Shown here piece after piece: positions 34,166 through 43,704 of a DNA stretch of 64,000 nt. Position 1 is the stretch's first letter. Each line of letters opens with the position of its first letter. The position numbers and the translations under genes are program-made. This DNA comes from Streptomyces sp. DG1A-41. Its GTDB lineage: Bacteria > Actinomycetota > Actinomycetes > Streptomycetales > Streptomycetaceae. The stretch is taken from assembly GCF_037055355.1 (NCBI RefSeq), contig NZ_CP146350.1, forward strand, positions 8,641,001 to 8,705,000. Direction: 5' to 3'. The notes beneath the pieces are model-generated. The model had not been told where the DNA came from. It saw only the letters and a program-made list of their open reading frames with translations, and searched no databases.

Positions 34166-35515
34166 TCACTGCGAGAGGATCAGGTTGATCTGTTCGTTGG
34201 TCGCGTCGAGGCTGCTGACCGGCTTTCCGTTGCCGTAGATGTCCTCCATCGCGGGCGACATCAGCGCCGTCATGTCCGCCGAGTAGCTGGCGATCGGGTA
34301 CGAGAACGTCCGGAAGCTCTTCTTGTCGGCCACGGGTTCGGTGAACGCCGAGACGTCGATGCCCTTCTTCCGGTACGCGGCGACGGCGGCCTCGGTCCCG
34401 GCCTTCGTCGCGGGGAAGACGACGCCGTAACCGCCGACGACCTTCTGGCACTCGTCCGAGGCCAGATACGCCACCCACTTCTTGGCGCCCTCCTTGTTCT
34501 TGGAGGCCTTGGTGACGGAGTCGGCGAGGCCGTTCATCATGGTGGCGCGCTTGCCGGTCGGGCCGACCGGCGTCAGGGCGGTCTTGATGTCCCGGCCCTT
34601 GAAGCCCGCGTACGACGAGATCATCCAGGCCCCGTCGAACGCGGTGGCGGCCTTGCCCGCCGCGACCTGTGTGTTCGCCTGGTTGGACTGGACGTTGTAG
34701 TCGGACAGCGGCGGCATGTAGCCCTTCCGCGCCAGACCGAAGTACCACTTGATGACCGACTGGAAGGTCTTGCTGTCGTACTGGTACTTCGTGCCCCAGC
34801 GCGGCTTGTCCAGGTAGCTCCACCCGGCGGAGGCGGCGAAGTTGCTCCACTGGGTCTGGCCGTCGCCGAAGCCGCCGCCGTTGGTGGCCAGGCCGTATAC
34901 CTTGACGTTGTTCTTGTCGAAGCCCGGCTCGTCGCCCCGCTTGCCGTTCCTGTCGATCGTGAGGTGGGCGATGGCCTTCTCGAAGGTGCCGCCGTCCTTC
35001 GGGTTCCAGGACAGGTTGTTCAACTGCTCGGCGGTGAGACCGGCGTCCTTCGTCATCTTCGAGTTGTAGAACAGCGCGACGGTGTCCCAGTCCTTGGGAG
35101 CGCCGTACCGGTGGCCGTCCTTCCCGATCCAGTTGGCGGCGAGACCCGGCTGGTAGTCGGAGTCCTCGATGCCGAGGTCGTCGAGCGGTTCCAGGACCTT
35201 CAGGTCGGCGTACTGGCCGAAGTTCTGGATGTGGTCGGTGAACACGTCCGGCTGGGTGCCCGCGATGAACCCGGCGGTGAGCTTGGTCCAGTAGTCGCTC
35301 CAGCCCAGCTGCGTGATCTTGACGTTCAGTCCGGGGTTCTCCTTCTCGAACCCCTTGGCACAGGCCTGGTAGGCGGGCAGCTGGTTGGCGTCCCACAGCC
35401 AGTACGTGACCGTGTTGGCGGAGGATCCGGCGGCGCCCTGCTGCGCGCATCCGCTGACCAGGGACAGCGCCAGCGCTCCGGTCGCCGCGACGAGCGTACG
35501 CAGACGAATTCGCAT
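34166..35515 (-). CDS. Sugar ABC transporter substrate-binding lipoprotein
   Basis: A 449-residue cluster B-type binding protein with lipoprotein signal (LVSGC, Cys23) and typical features (VTYWLWDANQLPAYQ, GWSDYWTKLTAGFIAGTQPDVF). Lipidated on the outer face of the membrane, it delivers a carbohydrate to the two permeases encoded just upstream, 10 bp away. The sugar is unknown. No ATPase gene is in the cluster, as usual in Streptomyces where MsiK serves several importers. Confidence 0.92.
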   Translation of the reverse strand: MRIRLRTLVAATGALALSLVSGCAQQGAAGSSANTVTYWLWDANQLPAYQACAKGFEKENPGLNVKITQLGWSDYWTKLTAGFIAGTQPDVFTDHIQNFGQYADLKVLEPLDDLGIEDSDYQPGLAANWIGKDGHRYGAPKDWDTVALFYNSKMTKDAGLTAEQLNNLSWNPKDGGTFEKAIAHLTIDRNGKRGDEPGFDKNNVKVYGLATNGGGFGDGQTQWSNFAASAGWSYLDKPRWGTKYQYDSKTFQSVIKWYFGLARKGYMPPLSDYNVQSNQANTQVAAGKAATAFDGAWMISSYAGFKGRDIKTALTPVGPTGKRATMMNGLADSVTKASKNKEGAKKWVAYLASDECQKVVGGYGVVFPATKAGTEAAVAAYRKKGIDVSAFTEPVADKKSFRTFSYPIASYSADMTALMSPAMEDIYGNGKPVSSLDATNEQINLILSQ

Positions 35516-35525
35516 CTCAGTCCCC

Positions 35526-36449
35526 TTACTTGATCCCGGTGAAGCCGATGGAGCTGACGATGCGGCGCGCGAAGCAGGCGAACAGCACCAGCATCGGCAG
35601 CGCGGCGATCAGCGTCGCCGCCATGAGCCCGGACCAGTCGACGCCGGTCGCCGGCGTCTGCGCCCGGAAGATCGCCAGCGCCACGGTCAGCACGCGCGAG
35701 CTGTCGCTGTAGGAGACCATCAGCGGCCAGAAGTAGTCGTTCCAGGAGGTGATGTACGTCAGCACGCCCAGCGTGACGATCGGCGTGGACGCCATCGGCA
35801 GCACCACCCGGAAGAAGATCTTGACCTTCCCGGCGCCGTCCAGCAGCGCGGCCTCCTCGACCTCCCGGGGGATGTTCATGAAGAACTGCCGCAGGAAGAA
35901 CACGGCGAACGGCGCCATGAACATGGTGGGCAGCGCGATGCCGAGGAGCGTGTCCACCAGGTGCAGTTGCTTGATGAGCACGAAGTTCGGCAGCAGTGTG
36001 AAGATGGTCGGCACCATCATCCCGGCCAGGAACAGCCCGAAAACCGCGTCCCGGCCGCGCCAGCGCAACCGCGAGAAGGCGTACGCGGCCATCGCGGAGA
36101 AGAAGAGCTGACAGCCGGTGATCAGGGTCGAGACCAGCACCGAGTTGAGCAGGTAGCGCCAGAAGTCGAGCCCGCCGCCCGCGCCGCCCTGTGCGACGGC
36201 CTCCTCGGCCGACTGCATGCCCAGGGCGCGTTCGAAGCCGCTCGTGGTGAGGTCCACGGGCAGGGGGTTGGTCGGGTCGGCGTTGAGTCCCGCGTTGGTG
36301 GAGAGCGCGGTGCGCAGGATCCAGTAGAACGGCAGCAGGGTGATGAGGACGATCAGCCCCATCACGGTCCAGGCGGCGGCCCGCCCGAAGGAGAACCTGC
36401 GCCGGACCGGTCGCAGGGTCGTCGGCGTCGTTGTCGTCACGGCAGCCAT
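35526..36449 (-). CDS. Sugar ABC transporter permease, MalG type
   Basis: A 307-residue inner membrane protein with six helices and the EAA-type loop EEAALLDGAGKVKIFFRVVLPM. It begins ATG 36449 and follows the MalF-type permease by 18 bp. Together they form the channel for the binding protein at 34166. The N-terminal segment TTPTTLRPVRRRFSFG is a cytoplasmic lead-in. Confidence 0.92.
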   Translation of the reverse strand: MAAVTTTTPTTLRPVRRRFSFGRAAAWTVMGLIVLITLLPFYWILRTALSTNAGLNADPTNPLPVDLTTSGFERALGMQSAEEAVAQGGAGGGLDFWRYLLNSVLVSTLITGCQLFFSAMAAYAFSRLRWRGRDAVFGLFLAGMMVPTIFTLLPNFVLIKQLHLVDTLLGIALPTMFMAPFAVFFLRQFFMNIPREVEEAALLDGAGKVKIFFRVVLPMASTPIVTLGVLTYITSWNDYFWPLMVSYSDSSRVLTVALAIFRAQTPATGVDWSGLMAATLIAALPMLVLFACFARRIVSSIGFTGIK

Positions 36450-36467
36450 GTCGGTGTCTCCCTTCCG

Positions 36468-37433
36468 TCAGCCGAGGTCGGTCCGGCCGGCCCGGGTGAG
36501 CCGGTACTGGAGGATGGTGATCGCGCTCAGCACGATGAGCAGGGCGACGGACATGGCCGAGGCGTAACCGAACTGGAAGCGCCCGAAGGCGGAGCCGTAG
36601 ATGTAGTACTGGAGCACGTTGGTCGCGTTCGCCGGACCACCCGCGGTGGTCACGGCCACGGTGTCGAACACCTGGAACGACCCGATCACCGTCATGATCA
36701 GCACGACCGCGAGCACCGGCCGCAGCAGCGGCATGGTGATCCGCCAGAACATCCGCCACTCGCTCGCGCCGTCCACCCTGGCCGCCTCGTACATGTCGTT
36801 CGGGATCGCCTGGAGACCGGCGAACAGCAGCAGCGCGGTGTACCCGACGTGCCGCCACACGTTGATGAGCGCGATCGTCGGGATCGCCCAGGTCTCGTCG
36901 GCGAGGAACGGGATGCGGTCGATGCCGACGGCGCTGATGATCTCGTTGCCGATGCCGAGCTGGGTGTCGAGGATCCAGAGCCAGACCAGGCCGGCGACGA
37001 CGTTCGACATCAGGTACGGCGTGAGCACGATGCCGCGCAGCATCGCCGACTGCGTCAGCCGCTGGAGCAGGACGGCGATGGCGAGGGCCGCGACCGTCTG
37101 CACGCCGATGTTGATGACGACGTACTCGACGGTGACCGTCAAGGAGTCCCAGAAGATGGGGTCGTTGACCATGCGGACGTAGTTGTCCAGGCCCACCCAC
37201 TCCGCCGGTGTCAGCAGGTTGAAGCGGGTGAAGCTCAGATAGATGCCCCGCAGCGTCGGCCAGAGCAGGAAGACCAGGAAGCCGAGCAGCGCCGGCGCGA
37301 TGAAGACCGCGGCCAGCCGTCCGTCACCTCCGGTCCCGCCCGCTTCGGTCCGTCCTGTCATGGGTTTGCTGTGGGCCTCCGCTGCGCCGCCCGTGGGCAG
37401 ACGCGACGGAGGGCTGCTGGAGGCGATGGTCAT
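36468..37433 (-). CDS. Sugar ABC transporter permease, MalF type
   Basis: A 321-residue permease with six helices (from FIAPALLGFLVFLLWP on) and the EAA loop YEAARVDGASEWRMFWRITMP. It is the first gene of the operon. ATG 37433 (MTIASSSPP) follows GGGAG; the frame extends to 37475. The divergent ROK regulator at 37603 probably controls it through the motifs at 37480-37494 and 37565-37577. Confidence 0.9.
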   Translation of the reverse strand: MTIASSSPPSRLPTGGAAEAHSKPMTGRTEAGGTGGDGRLAAVFIAPALLGFLVFLLWPTLRGIYLSFTRFNLLTPAEWVGLDNYVRMVNDPIFWDSLTVTVEYVVINIGVQTVAALAIAVLLQRLTQSAMLRGIVLTPYLMSNVVAGLVWLWILDTQLGIGNEIISAVGIDRIPFLADETWAIPTIALINVWRHVGYTALLLFAGLQAIPNDMYEAARVDGASEWRMFWRITMPLLRPVLAVVLIMTVIGSFQVFDTVAVTTAGGPANATNVLQYYIYGSAFGRFQFGYASAMSVALLIVLSAITILQYRLTRAGRTDLG

Positions 37434-37479
37434 CGGGAGACTCCCTCGCTGCGGCGGCTCGTCCTCTGGCGGCACTTAC

Positions 37480-37577
37480 TTTTGGCGCGAAACAATTGCT
37501 GCGTCAAGAGGGGTGCAAACATCTTTTCGCAGGAACCATCACCGTCCTAGAGTGGTCATGTTGGTTTCAGCGCGAAA
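37480..37577. promoter_or_regulatory. Repeated operator-like motifs between ABC operon and ROK gene
   Basis: Two related sites share the core GCGCGAAA: TTTTGGCGCGAAACA at 37480-37494 and TTTCAGCGCGAAA at 37565-37577; the second has TTTC/GAAA dyad arms. A weaker TTTTCGCAGGAA lies between. They flank the divergent promoters of the sugar operon and the ROK gene, the natural place for ROK control. Confidence 0.5.
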
Positions 37578-37602
37578 AAAAGGCGAGGGGAGTCGGAGCG
37601 AC

Positions 37603-38763
37603 ATGACCGCAGGCATCGCCAGCTGGCCGCCGCTGAGCCCGGGGGAGCGCTCGGTGGCGATCGAGGTGCTCGTGCACGGCCCGCTGTCGCGCACCGAGCT
37701 CGCCCGCAGGCTGGGGCTGTCGGCGGGCAGCCTCACCCGGCTGACCAAGCCGCTGATCGAGTCGGGCCTGCTGGTCGAGGTGGCCGAGGCGGGAGTGCCG
37801 GCGGAGGCCCGCCAGGGCCGCCCCTCGACACCGCTGGACGTCGTCGCCGACTCCTGGTCCTTCCTCGGCTTCAAGATCACCGAGGACATGGTCTACGGCG
37901 TCGTCACCACGCTCAGAAGCGACATCGTCGCCCGCCACGACCGTCCGCTCACCACCCACGACCCCGCCGAAGTCGCCGATGCGCTCGGGGAGATGACCGC
38001 CGAGCTGACCCGTGACCACCCCCGGCTCGCCGGGATCGGCATCGGGGTCGGCGGGTTCGTCCAGGACCGCGCCGTCGTCGGCGAGTCCCCCTTCCTGCTG
38101 TGGCGGGATGTCCCCTTGGCCGAACTCGTCGAGGAGCGCACCGGGCTGCCCGTGGTCGTCGAGAACGACGTCGCCGCCCTGGTCGAGGCCGAGACCTGGT
38201 TCGGCGCCGGACGCGGCCTGGACCGCTTCGTCGTCCTCACCATCGGCGCCGGCATCGGCTACGGACTCGTCCTGGGCGGCAAGCGGGTGTCCTGCGCCGA
38301 GGAGGACCGCGGCTTCGGCCGCCACTGGATCGTCGACCCCACCGGCCCGCTCACCCCGGACGGCCGGCGCGGCAGTGCCGTCTCGCTGCTGACCATCCCC
38401 AACATCCGCTACCAGGTCCGGGCCGCCACCGGCCGTGACCGCACGTACGAGGAGATCCTCGCGGCGGCCGCCGCCGGGGACCCGATGCCCGCCCGGGTCG
38501 TCGAGGAGGCCGCACGCGCCCTGGGCACGCTCGTCGCGCAGATCTCCAACTTCGTGATGCCGCAGAAGATCCTGCTCGCGGGGGAGGGGGTCGGGCTGAT
38601 GGACGTGGCCGGCAAGACGGTCGAGGAGACCGTCCGTGACAACCGGCACCCCCTGGCCGCCCCGGTCGACCTGGAGACGAAGGTGTCCGACTTTCACGAC
38701 TGGGCGCGCGGCGCGGCCGTCCTGGCCATCAAGGTGCTGGTGCTGGGGTCGGCCGAAGCGTGA
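37603..38763 (+). CDS. ROK family transcriptional regulator
   Basis: A 386-residue regulator. Residues about 10-75 form a winged HTH (SPGERSVAIEVLVHGPLSRTELARRLGLSAGSLTRLTKPLIESGLL-like, of which SRTELARRLGLSAGSLTRL is quoted). The rest is a ROK domain with IGIGVGGFV, VENDVAALVEAE and a sugar-kinase-like fold. The CxCGxxGC zinc motif of true ROK kinases is not seen. ATG 37603 has GGAG close and GAGGGGAG at -11; ATG 37558 is possible. It is divergent from the sugar ABC operon, so it probably represses it and is released by the imported sugar. Confidence 0.88.
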   Translation: MTAGIASWPPLSPGERSVAIEVLVHGPLSRTELARRLGLSAGSLTRLTKPLIESGLLVEVAEAGVPAEARQGRPSTPLDVVADSWSFLGFKITEDMVYGVVTTLRSDIVARHDRPLTTHDPAEVADALGEMTAELTRDHPRLAGIGIGVGGFVQDRAVVGESPFLLWRDVPLAELVEERTGLPVVVENDVAALVEAETWFGAGRGLDRFVVLTIGAGIGYGLVLGGKRVSCAEEDRGFGRHWIVDPTGPLTPDGRRGSAVSLLTIPNIRYQVRAATGRDRTYEEILAAAAAGDPMPARVVEEAARALGTLVAQISNFVMPQKILLAGEGVGLMDVAGKTVEETVRDNRHPLAAPVDLETKVSDFHDWARGAAVLAIKVLVLGSAEA

Positions 38764-38875
38764 ACAGGCTCACGTTTACTGGGAGATGGACGTGATCAGC
38801 AACACTGTCCGGAATGACCGTTTAACTCATGATTACTCACATCGTCTTCACCTCCGGCGACGTATGCTTCACAAC

Positions 38876-39049
38876 ATGTCCACCACTGTTGAATCCTCTT
38901 CCCAGCGAACGGCTGACGAGGTCAACGAGGAGATCCGGGCCCTGTGGCGCCGGTCGGGCGGGACACTGAGTGTCGAGCAGCGCGAGGAATACCAGCGGCT
39001 CGTCCTGGAGTGGGCCGCCGCGGCCCCGCAGTCCGCGTCGGCAGCCTGA
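38876..39049 (+). CDS. Small conserved protein, 57 aa
   Basis: A small helical protein: MSTTVESSSQRTADEVNE, IRALWRRSGGTLS and EEYQRLVLEWAAA. I recall similar small Streptomyces proteins but no function. ATG 38876 or ATG 38864 could start it; neither has a clear ribosome binding site. The region before it (38780-38860) is AT-richer and may hold the promoter. It lies between the ROK and EamA genes. Confidence 0.6.
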   Translation: MSTTVESSSQRTADEVNEEIRALWRRSGGTLSVEQREEYQRLVLEWAAAAPQSASAA

Positions 39050-39105
39050 GCGTCAGCCAGGTCCGCTGACGCATCGGACCCTCGTCCCGGGGCACCCCTG
39101 ATCGA

Positions 39106-39930
39106 ATGGGTGCCCTTCTCGCGCTTTCCTCGGCCGTCGTCTACGGCATCGTCGACTTCGCCGGCGGCCTGCTGTCCCGGCACATCCATCACGCCGCCGT
39201 CACCTTCCTCGGCCAGCTCGGCGGGCTGCTGCTCGCCTGCGCCGCCGCGCCGCTCATGCCCGCCGATGCCGTCCGCACCGCCGATCTGCTGTGGGGCGCG
39301 CTGTCCGGCGTCGGCAGCGGCGTCGCCATGCGGTTCCTCAATCGCGGGCTGAGCCGCGGTGCGATGAGTGTTGTGGTGCCCGTGAGCGCCGTCACGGGCG
39401 TCGCGCTGTCGGTGCTGTGCGGGGTGCTCGTGCTCGGCGACCGTCCGGGGGCCGTGGCCTGGCTGGGCATCGCGGTGACCGTGCCCGCGCTGTGGTTCGT
39501 CTCCGGAGGCAGGGGCGGCGCGGGCAAGGGGGCGGCGGACGGACTGCTCGCCAGCGTGGGCGTGGCCGTGCAGTACCTCGCCCTCGGCCAGGCCGGACCC
39601 GCGAGCGGGCTGTGGCCCGTCGCCGCGGGCCGGGTCGCCGCGGTCCTCGTCCTCCTGCCGGACGCCGCCCGCCACGCCCGCCGGCTGAAGCTGCCGCCGG
39701 GCCGCTGCGTCCAGGCCCTGCTCATCGGGGCCGGTGCGGCCCTCGGCCTCGTGCTGTATCTGCTCGCCGCACAGCGCCAGTTGCTGGCCGTCGCCGTCGT
39801 CCTCGCCTCTCTCTACCCGGCCCTGCCCGTCATTCTCGGCCTCGTCCTCCTGCACGAGCGGATCAGCCGGCGCCAGGCGCTGGGGCTGCTGGGAGCGGGG
39901 GTGGCGACGGTGCTGCTCACACTGGGCTGA
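39106..39930 (+). CDS. EamA/DMT family transporter
   Basis: A 274-residue membrane protein with about ten helices in two EamA-like halves (MGALLALSSAVVYGIVDFAGG and GLLASVGVAVQYLALGQAG start the halves). The family exports metabolites such as amino acids and purines. ATG 39106 is the only reasonable start, though the ribosome binding site is weak. It ends 32 bp before the convergent protease gene. Confidence 0.85.
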   Translation: MGALLALSSAVVYGIVDFAGGLLSRHIHHAAVTFLGQLGGLLLACAAAPLMPADAVRTADLLWGALSGVGSGVAMRFLNRGLSRGAMSVVVPVSAVTGVALSVLCGVLVLGDRPGAVAWLGIAVTVPALWFVSGGRGGAGKGAADGLLASVGVAVQYLALGQAGPASGLWPVAAGRVAAVLVLLPDAARHARRLKLPPGRCVQALLIGAGAALGLVLYLLAAQRQLLAVAVVLASLYPALPVILGLVLLHERISRRQALGLLGAGVATVLLTLG

Positions 39931-39961
39931 CCAGGACACGAGCAGTACTCCCGGTACCGAT

Positions 39962-41311
39962 TCAGCCCCAAGTGGCCGAGTAGTACTGCCGATACGCCTT
40001 GCGGTCCTGCTCCGCGCGGATCCAGCGGGTCGCCACCAGGGCGACGATGCTGCCCGCGATGACCAGCAGGCCGGGGCCCACGTTGCGCGGGTCGGTGAGG
40101 CGGGTCAGCAGGCCCGACACGTCCTCGCCCGTGACCGGTGCCGACGAGCCGGGCGAGGCGGCACCCTGCGAGGCCGACGGCGCGGGGGAGGCGCCGGTGC
40201 CGCCACCGGCCTGCTTGGCCACGATCAGCTTGACGCCCAGCTCGGTCAGCGCCTTCGTCACCGGCTGGAAGAACGTCGTACCACCCGCCGCGCAGTCCCC
40301 GCTGCCGCCCGACGTCACACCGAGTGCGATGCCGTCGGCGAACATCGGGCCGCCGCTGTCGCCCGGTTCGGCGCACACATTCGTCTCGATGAGGCCGGTG
40401 ACCGTGCCCTCGGGGTAGTTGACCGTCGCGTTCAGCGCGGTCACCTCCCCCTCGCGCAGCCCGCTCGTGCTGCCGCTGCGGAAGATCTTCTGCCCGACCT
40501 CCGGATCGGCCACGCCCGTGATCCGCACGCCCTTGCCGTCACCGACCGCCACGACGTCCGCGCCCTCGCCCGCGCGACCGCTGTCGTACTTCACCAGGGA
40601 GTAGTCGTCGCCGGGGAAGCTCCCCCTGAGCGACGTGCCGACCTGTTCCCGGCCCCGGTCGTCGGCGAACCAGACGGAACCGTCGGGACCGCAGTGCCCG
40701 GCCGTGAGGATGTAGTCGGTCTTCCCGTCGGTCACGTTGAAGCCCGCCGAACAGCGCCCGGCGGTCGACAGGATCGGCTGCGCGCCGTTGACCCGCGTCG
40801 TGAACGTGCCCTCGGTGCGCTCCATGCGCACGAAGCCGCCGACGCCCTCCGCGACCTCGGTGAGCCGGGACCAGTCGGAGGCGGAGACGGTGCTGTCGCC
40901 CCGTACCACCACCTCGTTGTTCTTGTAGTCCAGGGCCCAGGCGGTGCCGGGCACCCGGGGTGCCGAACGCAGTGTCGCGGTGGCGGACTTGAGGTCGCTC
41001 ATGCTGTGGCGCACCATCTTCGCCTGCGCACCGGCGCGCTCGACCTCGTCGGCGGCCTTCTCGTCCGTGACCGCGACGACGGGCCGGCCGGCGGAGTCGA
41101 CCCAGCTGCCCGCCGTACGGGAGGTGCCGAGCCGGGACACGAGGTCGGTGCCCGTGCTCGTGGCCGGCTGCGCGGCATACGGGACTCCGATCGATGGGGC
41201 GGGCGGCTCGCTTGCCACGGCGCGTGTGACCATCGCTCCTCCCAGGAGGAGTCCGCCGACGGCCGCCAGCCGTGTCACTCGCCGGACGACCCGTCGTCGT
41301 GCGTGCCTCAT
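39962..41311 (-). CDS. Streptogrisin-like S1 protease with C-terminal membrane anchor
   Basis: A 449-residue secreted protease. Signal sequence (residues 10-33), a prodomain of the alpha-lytic protease type (about 50-180), and a chymotrypsin-fold catalytic part with His206 (LTAGHC), Asp235/236 (PGDDYSLVKY) and Ser319 (EPGDSGGPMF). A low-complexity Ser/Ala/Pro linker then leads to a membrane helix (about 412-428, GLLVIAGSIVALVATRW) and a short cytoplasmic basic tail. The membrane anchor sets it apart from the freely secreted streptogrisins. Start ATG 41311. No linked substrate gene. Confidence 0.9.
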   Translation of the reverse strand: MRHARRRVVRRVTRLAAVGGLLLGGAMVTRAVASEPPAPSIGVPYAAQPATSTGTDLVSRLGTSRTAGSWVDSAGRPVVAVTDEKAADEVERAGAQAKMVRHSMSDLKSATATLRSAPRVPGTAWALDYKNNEVVVRGDSTVSASDWSRLTEVAEGVGGFVRMERTEGTFTTRVNGAQPILSTAGRCSAGFNVTDGKTDYILTAGHCGPDGSVWFADDRGREQVGTSLRGSFPGDDYSLVKYDSGRAGEGADVVAVGDGKGVRITGVADPEVGQKIFRSGSTSGLREGEVTALNATVNYPEGTVTGLIETNVCAEPGDSGGPMFADGIALGVTSGGSGDCAAGGTTFFQPVTKALTELGVKLIVAKQAGGGTGASPAPSASQGAASPGSSAPVTGEDVSGLLTRLTDPRNVGPGLLVIAGSIVALVATRWIRAEQDRKAYRQYYSATWG

Positions 41312-41407
41312 GCATGGCTCCCGAACCCGAACATCACGGTGTGAACACTGCGGGGGACTCCTTGAGTTGAGCGCCCTCTTCCCATACGGGGCGCAGCCGT
41401 GCCGTGT

Positions 41408-42457
41408 TCAGCGCGCGCGTGATCTCTTCACCGCCGGCCGACGGCAGGGGAGGTCGGGGCCGAGCTCCGCAGGGGCGGCGAGCAGGGCCCGGCTGCGGGC
41501 GTCGCCCCACACCGAGGCCGGATCGACGTAGGGCCGCAGCAGGGCGGTGAGCGCGGGGTCCCCGCGTCCGTTCAGCTCGTCGGAGGCGATCTTGCGGGCG
41601 ATCCCGGCGAGGAAGTCCGCCACCTGCACCCGCGCGTCCTCGCGCGCGACGACCAGCCGCACCCCGGCCAGGCCGATCCCCGCCTGCCGGGCCGTCTCCT
41701 CGATCCAGGCGATGCGGTCCGGCGTGAGCATGTTCTGCCGGTCGTGCACCAGACGGACCGGCCGCCCGTCGCCGCTCCACAGCGCGGCCGTCCGGACGAT
41801 CGCCGGGAGCAGCGGGTTGAGCACCGGGATCAGGGGCGGTCCGTCCAGGAACGCCGACCGATAGGACACCGCGCGGGGCCGGGTCGCGGCCAGCCGCTCC
41901 AGGATCGCCGTCGCGTCCGTGTCCGGAAGGTCGCGCCGCAGGGTGTCGACCGTGCCGTAGAAGACCTCCACGGGGGCGCCCGGCTCCCCGTTGTTGCGGA
42001 CCCGCAGGAGCTGGTTGGCCGCCTCCAGGAACGCCCGCCAGCCGTCCTCCCCGAAGGCCCGGCGGCCCCCGCGGAACAGGGCCACGGCCTCGCCCGGGTC
42101 GCCCAGCAGCAGGCCGACGACCCGGTCCACCACGAAGAAGGACTTCTCCATGAGGTGCACCCGCGCCCGCCCGTGGATCGGCCCGTCCGGCGCGAGCAGC
42201 CACTCCAGCACCGCGCGGTGTTTCTCCCGCAGCAGGTGGTTCGCCTTGTACTCCTCGGCCGGTGAGCGGATCCGGTCCCGGATCTCCCGCACGACCGCCG
42301 CTGCCGTCGCCACGGACAGCGACATACTGGCGTGCGCGAACACGTCCGTGTTCCCGCCGGTGAGGTTCTCGCCGTCCGACCCGGACTCGTCGCAGGCGAT
42401 CTCCAGGAACGGGCCCTCGGCCCCTGCCCGCTCCCCGTCCTCACGATTCCCGCTCAC
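41408..42457 (-). CDS. DUF3800-like protein of unknown function
   Basis: A 349-residue protein opening [19 protein letters not shown], which matches the first motif (DESG) of DUF3800, a family thought to have an RNase H-like fold. Later conserved stretches are [29 protein letters not shown] and [14 protein letters not shown]; the aspartates in DRQN and VADFLAG fit the other metal positions. GTG 42457 follows GGGGGCTGTGCA. DUF3800 proteins are often near mobile elements or defence genes, but nothing of the kind is adjacent. It is divergent from the MalY gene 25 bp away. Confidence 0.72.
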   Translation of the reverse strand: MSGNREDGERAGAEGPFLEIACDESGSDGENLTGGNTDVFAHASMSLSVATAAAVVREIRDRIRSPAEEYKANHLLREKHRAVLEWLLAPDGPIHGRARVHLMEKSFFVVDRVVGLLLGDPGEAVALFRGGRRAFGEDGWRAFLEAANQLLRVRNNGEPGAPVEVFYGTVDTLRRDLPDTDATAILERLAATRPRAVSYRSAFLDGPPLIPVLNPLLPAIVRTAALWSGDGRPVRLVHDRQNMLTPDRIAWIEETARQAGIGLAGVRLVVAREDARVQVADFLAGIARKIASDELNGRGDPALTALLRPYVDPASVWGDARSRALLAAPAELGPDLPCRRPAVKRSRAR

Positions 42458-42481
42458 TGCACAGCCCCCTATCGTGTGCCC

Positions 42482-43660
42482 ATGACCAGGATCCCGCACG
42501 AGACGTCCGGTGAACCTAATCCCCTGCAAGCCCTCACTCTCGACCGTCTCCGCCGCCGTACGAGCACGAAGTGGCGCACCTATCCCGAGGACGTACTGCC
42601 CCTGTGGGTGGCCGAGATGGACGTGCCGCTCGCCGAGCCCGTCGTGCGCGCCGTCACCGACGCCCTCGATCTCGGCGACACCGGTTACCCCGCCGGCACG
42701 GCCTACGCTCAGGCGCTGGCGGCCTTCGCCGAGAAGCGGTGGAACTGGGACGGACTCGCGGTGGAGCGCACCTCGATCGTGCCCGACGTCATGCTGGGCG
42801 TCGTCGAGATGCTCAAACTGGTCACCGGGTACGGCGACGCGGTGGTCGTGAACCCGCCGGTGTACCCGCCGTTCTACCCGTTCGTCGAGCACCTGGACCG
42901 GCGCGTGGTGGAGGCCCCGCTCGGGGCGGACGGGCGCATCGACCTCGGTGCCCTGGCGGAGGCCTTCCGGCAGGCGGTGGCGGGCGGCGGACGGGCCGCC
43001 TATCTGCTGTGCAGCCCGCACAACCCGACCGGCACCGTCCACACGGCCGAGGAGCTGTCCGCCGTCGCCGCGCTCGCCGAGCGGTACGGCCTCCGCGTCG
43101 TCGCGGACGAGATCCACGCGCCGCTCGTGGTCGGCGGCACGGATTTCGTGCCGTATCTGAGCGTGCCGGGCGCCGAGCGCGGGCTGTCGCTGATGTCGGC
43201 CTCGAAGGCGTGGAACCTGGCCGGGCTCAAGGCCGCCCTCGCGATCGCCGGGCCCGGGGCCGGTGCCGACCTGGCCCGCATGCCCGAGGAGGTCGGGCAC
43301 GGCCCGAGCCACGTCGGCATCATCGCCCACACCGCCGCCCTGCGCGACGGCGTCGCCTGGCTGGACGCGCTGCTGTCCGGCCTCGACGCCAACCGGCGGC
43401 TGCTCGCGGACCTGCTGGCCGAGCACCTGCCCGCGATCCGCTACCGCCCGGGCGACGCCACCTACCTCGCCTGGCTCGACTGCCGCGCGCTCGGTCTCGG
43501 CGACGACCCGGCGGACGTCTTCCTGCACCGCGGCCGCGTGGCCCTCAACTCCGGCCTCCCCTTCGGCACCGGCGGCGCCGGACACGTCCGCCTCAACCTG
43601 GCGACCTCGCCCGGGGTGATCGGGGAGGCGGTGCGGAGAATGGCCGCCGCGCTGCACTGA
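42482..43660 (+). CDS. MalY/PatB-type cystathionine beta-lyase (PLP aminotransferase fold)
   Basis: A 392-residue class I/II aminotransferase-fold enzyme. The PLP lysine is Lys242 in [13 protein letters not shown]. Other signature parts are [14 protein letters not shown] near residue 41, [20 protein letters not shown] and the C-terminal [18 protein letters not shown]. MalY/PatB enzymes cleave cystathionine and related C-S bonds. ATG 42482 is the start. The F420-type oxidoreductase gene follows after 44 bp, probably in the same transcript, though no functional link is obvious. Confidence 0.88.
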   Translation: MTRIPHETSGEPNPLQALTLDRLRRRTSTKWRTYPEDVLPLWVAEMDVPLAEPVVRAVTDALDLGDTGYPAGTAYAQALAAFAEKRWNWDGLAVERTSIVPDVMLGVVEMLKLVTGYGDAVVVNPPVYPPFYPFVEHLDRRVVEAPLGADGRIDLGALAEAFRQAVAGGGRAAYLLCSPHNPTGTVHTAEELSAVAALAERYGLRVVADEIHAPLVVGGTDFVPYLSVPGAERGLSLMSASKAWNLAGLKAALAIAGPGAGADLARMPEEVGHGPSHVGIIAHTAALRDGVAWLDALLSGLDANRRLLADLLAEHLPAIRYRPGDATYLAWLDCRALGLGDDPADVFLHRGRVALNSGLPFGTGGAGHVRLNLATSPGVIGEAVRRMAAALH

Positions 43661-43704
43661 AACCCGGGGGCACGCCGCGCGGGACGCGTCGTACACTGCC
43701 CGCC

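Noticed and set aside
32937..35450. Gfo/Idh ORF of 837 codons as a fusion with an upstream domain
   Set aside because: The upstream half is out-of-frame reading of the binding-protein gene; ATG 34136 starts a normal Gfo/Idh protein.
41408..43696. The DUF3800-like ORF extended to 762 codons
   Set aside because: The first 413 codons are antisense to the MalY gene and unlike the rest. GTG 42457 with its ribosome binding site gives a sensible protein.
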